DNA of 64,000 bases, from positions 52,560 to 116,559 of the forward strand of contig BJHQ01000016.1 in NCBI GenBank assembly GCA_014193115.1, written 5' to 3'. Under the pieces are notes generated by a model, which made no database searches, was not told where the DNA came from, and saw only the letters and a list, made by a program, of their open reading frames with translations. Below, piece after piece: positions 58,574 through 64,000 of this stretch; position 1 is the first letter of the stretch; the number at the start of each line of letters is the position of its first letter. The position numbers and the translations under genes are program-made. Source of the stretch: Planctomycetota bacterium. GTDB lineage: Bacteria > Planctomycetota > UBA11346.

Positions 58574-61240
58574 TCAATTGCTGCTGGCGGGCATCAGCGT
58601 CAATTGGGCCGTTTCACCTGTCGGCAGATGGAAATCCTGTCGTCCGGCCTGGGGCGGACTGACCCGCGTGCTGGCCGGCTCGCAGGTCCAGACATGACCG
58701 GGCACCACGGTCATCTGGATGGTCCGTTCGCTGATCACGGTCAGGGTGGCGGCGTTGGAGGTCACGCTGCCCGCGCTGTTGGCGATGACGCACCGATAGC
58801 TGACCGAGCGGCCACCACGGGTGTAGAGATCGGCGCTGGCCGTGGCCCATAACCGGTTGATCGCCAAGGATCCCTGGTCGTTGGGATGGACCCCGTCGGG
58901 ACCGAGTCCGGCCTGATCGGCAAGGAAATGAGCGTACAAATCGGGGCCAGCACGGAGCCCATTGGTCTGGTTGAGGTCGTCGATGGCCGTATTGAAGGCC
59001 GGAGTCTGGTCATGGGCCGCGCCGGTGGCGTAGGGGATCTTGGCAAGGACCGGGATCCGTCCGGCGCCTTTGATGGCGGTGATGATCGTCTGCAGGTTGG
59101 CTTTGAACGCCGCCACTGCCGTGGGTGCTCCGGCCGCAGTCACATTCCAGGCGTCATTGGTCCCGATCCCGATGGCCCAATATCGGCAGTCCGGATTGGC
59201 GGTCAGGAAACTGCCGATCAGCGGCGCGATGCCGCCGGACGCATATCCGCCCAGACCGCCATTGATCATCGACGGACCATACCCTGGGTGGCTGGCGCTG
59301 ATCAAACTGGCGAAGCTCGGCTGGATCACATCCTGCCGGCGGAAGGCGGCGGCGGTGATCGAATCCCCGAGGAAAAACCAGGTATCCTCCGCGGTCGCCG
59401 AAGTATCGTAGACATCAATCTCATCGAGATTCATCGCTCCAGCCAGGCAGGTGGCCGAACGGGCGGTGATCCGCAGCCGCACCCAGCGCATCCCGGTGAA
59501 GGTGATCCGGTGCTCCCGGGTCCGATAGGTGTTGCCGACCACCGTGGCCACGGTGGTCCAGGTCCCATCCGCGCCATTGGTCGAATCGCCGGAGACCTGG
59601 ACGGTGTAATCGCCCGGGCCGCCATAGGTGGTTTCGTTGTAATTGGTGGACGCGGTCGAGGTCCAATTGACCAGGATGCTGGTCGGACCGCGGCCGAGGT
59701 CGATGGCGATCACCGCCGGCGGCTCAGCGGCTCCGGTCCATGGGAACCAACCTGCATCGTAGTAGTGGCCGTTCACCACCTGGGCGGCCCGGGCATTGGG
59801 GTCGGGGTTGGCGTACACCGGCTTTCCCCGCGAAATAAGCGGGTTTGGCGCGATCGCCGGCGGACTGGTCGAGGTCACCTCCCCGGGTCCAGCCACCGGC
59901 GTGGTGTGGCTGGCCGTGGTCGCTCCGGGAATGGGAGTCCAAGTCACGCCGCCGTCGGTTGATCGCTGCCAGGCGAAGGTGGGGGCCGGCGTCCCGGTGG
60001 CGACCACGGTGAATGTGGCGGTCTGGCCGACCGCGATCCGCTGGTCACCCGGCTGGGTGGAGATGGCCGGGGCGACCTGGCCGTTGGGCACGCGGACGAC
60101 ATCGGAATGGGCCTGTTTGAAAGCCAACGCCGCCGGCCCGAAATCGTCCAAGGCGCCATACGTCCCGCCATTTGAGCGCCACGGATAGTGGCCGCTGTAG
60201 CCATTGGCGAGCAGGAACTCGAAGATCTGGGGGAAGGTCACACCGCTGGGCAGATCCCAGTCCTGGGCCGGGGTCCTGGCCACATGCCCCGGCAGTTCGC
60301 CCAGGACCAGCGGCCGATCGGTCAGCTGATGGCCGGCCGCGGAGGTCAGCAGCGGATACCAGGCTTCCATCCACTTGTAGTAATGGATCTGATAGAAATC
60401 GAGCCGGGCCTGGCTGTCGGCGAACTGCGCCTGAAGGTTCGCGTCGCTCCAATAATTGTTCTCGTACTTGCTGCTGTTCCATTTCACCCCGGCGCTGCCG
60501 ATGGTCACCAGGACCGGACTGCCCGAACGGTGGATCGCGGCCGCGGCCCGGGCGGCATAGCGCTGCAGATTCGCCCAGGACTCGGAGCCATAGTTCTGGT
60601 TCACCCATTCCGGCTCATTGCACAGGTCGATGGCGTACAGGTACGGATTGTCCTGGTAACGAAGCACGAAAGGCAGGAGGTACCGGTCGATCATGGTCTG
60701 CACTCCGGCCACCGAATCGAACATCGCCAACCAATTGCGATAGATGGTGGAATGGGCATTGGTGGAAAAGTCCCAAATCCACGGATTGGCATGATCGAAG
60801 GACATCATCGTGGCCATGACATAGATCTGATGGGTGGTGGCCAGCGCCATCAGGTCGTCGACATCGCTCCAGAACTGGGCATTCACCCCGACCACGCCGT
60901 TGGCGTCGGTGGCGGGTTGCTCGGTCCCGTCGCAACTGATCCAGATGCGGACGCTGTTGATGCCGGCTGCCTTCAGCCGGACGAATTCAGCGTTCCACCA
61001 GGCATGGCTGTAATTCCCGGTGCCGGTGCTGCCGAATTCATTGAAGTAGTTCCACGGCGTGTTGGATCCGTTCAGATAGATGGGCTGGCCACCCATCATC
61101 AACCGGGTCCCCTGCACGCTGATCCGTCCGGGGAGATCCGCCGCCAAGGCCTGCCCGGGCCAAGCCAGGAGCGTGGCCAGGACGACGGCGAGGAGGAGCC
61201 CCGCAACGGGATGAGCAGCGCCTGGGGCTGACCGGATCAT
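58574..61240 (-). CDS. Secreted GH5-like glycosidase with split Ig domain, discoidin-like and SGNH modules
   Basis: This is an 888-residue exported protein with a signal peptide (IRSAPGAAHPVAGLLLAVVLATLLAWPGQALA). A GH5/mannanase-like (beta/alpha)8 domain spans ~40-390, with IDLCNEPEWVNQNYG (acid/base Glu) and PLVLGELPGHV (nucleophile-type Glu). An Ig-like domain begins at ~405 (AISTQPGDQRIAVGQTATFTVVATGTPAPTFAW). After its TTPVA strand it is interrupted by a discoidin/F5-8C-like domain (~480-610) and an SGNH hydrolase (~615-810: WFFLGDSITAAAF, AIGIGTNDAW, DGVHPND). The missing Ig strands then appear (YRCVIANSAGSVTSNAATLTV). It should degrade and deacylate polysaccharide outside the cell. ATG 61240 is chosen at the signal peptide. 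Confidence 0.82.
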   Translation of the reverse strand: MIRSAPGAAHPVAGLLLAVVLATLLAWPGQALAADLPGRISVQGTRLMMGGQPIYLNGSNTPWNYFNEFGSTGTGNYSHAWWNAEFVRLKAAGINSVRIWISCDGTEQPATDANGVVGVNAQFWSDVDDLMALATTHQIYVMATMMSFDHANPWIWDFSTNAHSTIYRNWLAMFDSVAGVQTMIDRYLLPFVLRYQDNPYLYAIDLCNEPEWVNQNYGSESWANLQRYAARAAAAIHRSGSPVLVTIGSAGVKWNSSKYENNYWSDANLQAQFADSQARLDFYQIHYYKWMEAWYPLLTSAAGHQLTDRPLVLGELPGHVARTPAQDWDLPSGVTFPQIFEFLLANGYSGHYPWRSNGGTYGALDDFGPAALAFKQAHSDVVRVPNGQVAPAISTQPGDQRIAVGQTATFTVVATGTPAPTFAWQRSTDGGVTWTPIPGATTASHTTPVAGPGEVTSTSPPAIAPNPLISRGKPVYANPDPNARAAQVVNGHYYDAGWFPWTGAAEPPAVIAIDLGRGPTSILVNWTSTASTNYNETTYGGPGDYTVQVSGDSTNGADGTWTTVATVVGNTYRTREHRITFTGMRWVRLRITARSATCLAGAMNLDEIDVYDTSATAEDTWFFLGDSITAAAFRRQDVIQPSFASLISASHPGYGPSMINGGLGGYASGGIAPLIGSFLTANPDCRYWAIGIGTNDAWNVTAAGAPTAVAAFKANLQTIITAIKGAGRIPVLAKIPYATGAAHDQTPAFNTAIDDLNQTNGLRAGPDLYAHFLADQAGLGPDGVHPNDQGSLAINRLWATASADLYTRGGRSVSYRCVIANSAGSVTSNAATLTVISERTIQMTVVPGHVWTCEPASTRVSPPQAGRQDFHLPTGETAQLTLMPASSN

Positions 61241-61484
61241 GGCTGGATTCCTGACGTTGCTGGTCGATGGATCGCGGTTGCGGTCATCATTACCGGCCTG
61301 GGATGGACCCGCTTGCCGTCCGGTGAGGGTTCCATCAGGGCGAACGTTCGGTCGTGGATCACACGGCCAGGTCTGGGAGCACCGCGCCCGGTTCGGCGAC
61401 GACGCAATTTCCATTGGGAAGGTCCTGGATAATCCGATTCTGGTTCCCCGCCGTCGGCCGCTCTCGGCCTAGCCCGTCCCAGGC

Positions 61485-62831
61485 CTACGGCCCGGATTTC
61501 CGCTCGACGGTCATGCCGGCGATCTCCACCTGGCCGACCCCAAATCCCCAAATCGACATGGTCCAGAGGTGAAAGGCGCCAGCCGGCATGCGGGTGACGT
61601 TGTCGCGGGCGAGGAACAGATCCGCAGTCAATCTGAGGTCGCTCCAATCGCTGGTGATGGGCAGTCCCCGCACACCCAGGCCGATCTCGGGGCGGGGAGG
61701 GGCCGGGGCGATGGTCACGCCGACGACCCCAGGCCGCTCGCTGCGCAGGCGCACCGTGATGACGAAATCCTCGGGCAGCACCGCCAGCACCGGCCCCCGG
61801 TCATCAAGCTCGCCGCTTTGCAGGCAGATGATCTGATCGGGAGTGAACCAGGGGCTCTGCTGCTCGGGTTTCACCGTGATCGAACCAGCCCCGGTGACCG
61901 TTCCGGCGCTGTCCCGGCGCAGCACTCCGCTGGTGACGCAGGCGGCCCACAGACCGGCCATTGACCAGGGCCCGGTGCGCAGGGCCTGCCCCGGCCGGGC
62001 CTCGGCCCAGCCCCCGGTGGCGAGGTCGGTGCGGTCGGCCCCGGCTTCGACCCGGACCTTGCCCTCGACCACGGCGCAGGTGGATCGCGCAGCCTCCGCC
62101 ATCATTTCCAGACGGGTGCCGAGCACGGTGGCGGTCAGGTGCGGAGTGGCCAGGCGCAGCGGGGCGCCGGGCGGTTGGGCCGCCACAGACGCGGAGAGAC
62201 TGCCAGCGGTCAGGTCGAGGCGCTTGCCGCCGTCGCTGCCCAGGTCCAAGCGGAGGTCCGAACCGGCGGTCAGGGTCAGCATCGTCCCGTCGGGGAAGCG
62301 GATGCCGGAACCCGCCGTCGCCAGCACCCGGTCGCCTGCCTCCAGGGCGGCGCCCGGGAGCGCGTCAAGCCCGGCGCCGTGCCGTGTCAGGCGCAGCGGA
62401 CCCACACAGCTGGCCAGAGGCGGCCTTGGCGGATCGACGTGGACGACCGTTGGCGATGGATCCGGAAACTGAGTGGCATGCCGGTTGAGCAGGGCCACCG
62501 CCAGGGAAACCGCCAAGGCCGCGGCAACCAGGCCGGCTGCCAGCGGCCAGGCCAACCAGCGCCGAGGCCGGCGGGCACGGATCGAGCGGACCACCCGGGC
62601 GGTGTAGCGTCGATCGTCCGCCAACAGTTCTGCCTGGATCCGGGCAGCCAATCCGATCGGCTCCAGCTCGGCTGCAATCTGGCGGTCGAGCCGGGTCAGT
62701 TCGATGAACCGGCGTCGCTCCGGCCCGGCCTCGGCAACCTGTCGCCACAGAGCCGCGGCGTCGACCTCGTTGAGAGAGCCATCGCGGTACGCATCGAGCC
62801 GGCCAGCCCAGGGATCGCTCTCAACGTTCAT
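61485..62831 (-). CDS. FecR-domain anti-sigma-type membrane protein
   Basis: This is a 448-residue protein. The cytosolic N-terminus (~1-95) has a zinc-less anti-sigma-like helical segment (WRQVAEAGPERRRFIELTRLDRQI). One transmembrane helix spans ~98-120 (WLAWPLAAGLVAAALAVSLAVALL). A periplasmic FecR domain (~170-290) contains GDRVLATAGSGIRFPDGTMLTLTAGSDLRL and ATPHLTATVLGTRLEM. A C-terminal domain of ~140 residues, unusual for FecR, looks jelly-roll-like. ATG 62831 overlaps the sigma factor stop by four bases (ATGA). It should transmit a periplasmic signal to the ECF sigma factor encoded just before it. Confidence 0.88.
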   Translation of the reverse strand: MNVESDPWAGRLDAYRDGSLNEVDAAALWRQVAEAGPERRRFIELTRLDRQIAAELEPIGLAARIQAELLADDRRYTARVVRSIRARRPRRWLAWPLAAGLVAAALAVSLAVALLNRHATQFPDPSPTVVHVDPPRPPLASCVGPLRLTRHGAGLDALPGAALEAGDRVLATAGSGIRFPDGTMLTLTAGSDLRLDLGSDGGKRLDLTAGSLSASVAAQPPGAPLRLATPHLTATVLGTRLEMMAEAARSTCAVVEGKVRVEAGADRTDLATGGWAEARPGQALRTGPWSMAGLWAACVTSGVLRRDSAGTVTGAGSITVKPEQQSPWFTPDQIICLQSGELDDRGPVLAVLPEDFVITVRLRSERPGVVGVTIAPAPPRPEIGLGVRGLPITSDWSDLRLTADLFLARDNVTRMPAGAFHLWTMSIWGFGVGQVEIAGMTVERKSGP

Positions 62832-63439
62832 GGCGTGCCCGATTCCGCCGCGGTGCTCGCCAGGCGCGCCATCACGCATGCATGCAATTTTCCACGCAGC
62901 CAATGCAGACGGGACTTCACCGCATCAAGGCTCAGCCCGAGCCCGGCCGCGATGGCGTCCAGGCCCTCACCCAGGCGGTACCGGCGATCCAGCAGTTGGG
63001 CCGCCGTCCCCTGCACCTGTGCCAAGCACGTGCGCAACGCCATGACCCGCCGCTGATCCTGGTCGGCGGCCGGAGCATCCTCCAAATCAGCCAGGGCCGA
63101 CGTCCGCTCAAGTTCCGCCAGTTCGGCCAAGGTCCCGTGCGGTCGCTGGCGGGACCGCTTCTGGCGCTTGAGTTCGCCAAGCAATTCGTGACGGGCGATG
63201 GCGCACAGCCAGGGCAGAAAGGCACCGCCGGTGAAGCGGTGGATGGATTGGAATCCAGCGATGAAGGCGCGATGGGCGATCTCGTCGGCCTCAATCCCGG
63301 GCGAGCAGTATCGGGCGACCCAGGTGCGCAGGGCGCGCTGATAGGTTTCCACGAGCAAGGTGAACGCCTCGGCATCACCCGCCTGGACCCGGCGGATGGC
63401 GTCATCAAGGTCGGCTTGGTCTGGCCCAGCGGTCACCAT
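62828..63439 (-). CDS. ECF-type RNA polymerase sigma factor
   Basis: This is a 203-residue sigma factor. Region 2 is seen in AIRRVQAGDAEAFTLLVETYQRALRTWVARYCSPGIEADEIAHRAFIAGFQSI and FLPWLCAIARHELLGELKRQ. Region 4 has LLDRRYRLGEGLDAIAAGLGLSLDAVKSRLHWLRGKL, the final helix-turn-helix. ATG 63439 is chosen over earlier in-frame starts. Its stop overlaps the FecR gene, so the two are coupled, as in other planctomycete ECF/FecR-type pairs. The regulated genes cannot be named, but the exported protein at 58574 is the nearest candidate. Confidence 0.9.
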   Translation of the reverse strand: MVTAGPDQADLDDAIRRVQAGDAEAFTLLVETYQRALRTWVARYCSPGIEADEIAHRAFIAGFQSIHRFTGGAFLPWLCAIARHELLGELKRQKRSRQRPHGTLAELAELERTSALADLEDAPAADQDQRRVMALRTCLAQVQGTAAQLLDRRYRLGEGLDAIAAGLGLSLDAVKSRLHWLRGKLHACVMARLASTAAESGTP

Positions 63440-63587
63440 TGCAGGTGGATGGACCCGACTGGACACAGGTGAGGGGCGATCCCGACCCCGGCATGCCAGG
63501 TGGATCACACGGCGCGTCGCCATTGCTCTGCGGCTGTCGAGGGAAATGTGAGGTTGCAATCATTGCGCAGTGCGAACTGTCCATCGA

Positions 63588-63932
63588 CTATTTATCTGGC
63601 TCCTTTTTCGAAACAGGCGGTAATGTTAATACCATTTGGTCGAATATTTTAGTGAATATATCTGCTGTCCCTTCAGGCAAACCATCCAAATAAAAAAAGG
63701 ATTCAACGCCAAAAATAATATATATTTGTGAATCAGCTCCGACGTTAACTATGGTTATGATAACTGATGAAAACGTTGGACCGTGTAGCGGCAACGGACC
63801 AATGATATGGTCGCTCGACGCAAGGCAAAAATAGTCGTATTTCTTGGCTCCAAACACATGAGTTGGCGCGTTTGAAATGGGTTTCGTGTAGACACTTTCC
63901 AGGCTGCCGTAGTACTTCAGTAAAGACACCAC
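63588..63932 (-). CDS. Uncharacterised protein in a lower-GC segment
   Basis: This protein of at least 114 residues was not recognised. It is rich in Ile, Tyr, Phe, Ser and Lys, unlike the Ala/Arg/Gly-rich neighbours. The DNA from about 63560 onward is visibly AT-richer. The first shown residue is GTG at 63932, but the frame stays open to the end of the window, so the real start may lie outside. Blocks such as KYDYFCLASSDHIIGPLP and IIFGVESFFYLDGLPEG suggest a small globular fold of the SMI1/KNR4-like or immunity-protein size, but no family match was made. It may be part of a transferred island. Confidence 0.5.
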   Translation of the reverse strand: MVSLLKYYGSLESVYTKPISNAPTHVFGAKKYDYFCLASSDHIIGPLPLHGPTFSSVIITIVNVGADSQIYIIFGVESFFYLDGLPEGTADIFTKIFDQMVLTLPPVSKKEPDK

Positions 63933-63954
63933 CGAATCGGCGGCTGGTTTTGAT

Positions 63955-63983
63955 AAAAACCCACCCCGCCCCTTAGGCCGGGA
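63955..63983 (-). terminator. Terminator-like hairpin at the window end
   Basis: On the minus strand CCCGGCC-TAAG-GGGCGGGG forms an imperfect GC-rich stem followed by TGGGTTTTT. It could end a gene lying beyond the window, or be the end of a mobile element. The same bases are also readable as part of the 63588 frame. Confidence 0.35.
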
Positions 63984-64000
63984 TGAGAGTACACATGTTA

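Noticed and set aside
63955..64000. Right end of an IS200/IS605- or TnpB-type element
   Set aside because: A GC-rich hairpin near the edge is suggestive, but no transposase or TnpB sequence is in the window and the stem is imperfect. It is kept only as a terminator-like note.

Overview
The window is high-GC bacterial DNA with Shine-Dalgarno-type starts. It most resembles a member of the PVC group, probably Planctomycetota. The clues are a PSCyt1/DUF1587/DUF1592/DUF1588/DUF1585 haem protein next to a Tat-exported DUF1552 protein and a DUF1080 protein, a SASA-family esterase, phytanoyl-CoA dioxygenase-like enzymes, an ECF sigma/FecR pair, and a histidyl-tRNA synthetase whose motif 2 (WNMD context) reads like the plant-organelle/chlamydial form. 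Verrucomicrobiota or Lentisphaerota are not excluded.

1-8.2 kb carries an MFS transporter, an Old Yellow Enzyme-type reductase, a secreted SASA esterase, hisS, and a divergent AraC / PhyH-Gfo/Idh/MocA catabolic module. 8.2-10.9 kb carries tRNA-Ser(GGA) and a clear ydaO-yuaA-type (c-di-AMP) riboswitch ahead of a KimA-like potassium transporter. 11.2-17.5 kb carries an IclR regulator followed by the PSCyt/DUF1592, DUF1552 and DUF1080 genes.

17.7-43.5 kb is one uninterrupted minus-strand type VI secretion (T6SS) locus. In transcription order it reads: an orphan small gene, hcp, tssB, tssC, tssE, tssF, tssG, clpV, tssJ, tssK, tssL, tssM, tagF, tssA, vgrG, DUF2169, a PAAR-like tip, DUF2169, a DUF6484 mini-spike and a beta-helix protein. 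All thirteen core components are present. The last six genes look like a spike-and-cargo module. Four intergenic junctions of the operon are filled with palindromic repeat arrays.

43.6-53 kb carries a SnoaL-like protein, an OppA/OppB pair without the rest of the ABC transporter, and a TolC / membrane-fusion / ABC ATPase / MacB-type export system. 53-64 kb carries mutS with an in-frame repeat insertion, two small unknown genes, a second PhyH enzyme, a multidomain secreted glycosidase/SGNH protein, a FecR/ECF pair, and a lower-GC end with an unrecognised gene.

The most unusual property is a superfamily of REP-like palindromes. Most copies start with GGAG followed by a GC-rich hairpin. At least four sequence families (A, B, C, E), plus a CCAAGACGCC-type repeat (D), occur as inverted pairs and exact tandem arrays. 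They lie inside the T6SS operon, at the 5' ends of two export genes, and inside the mutS reading frame.
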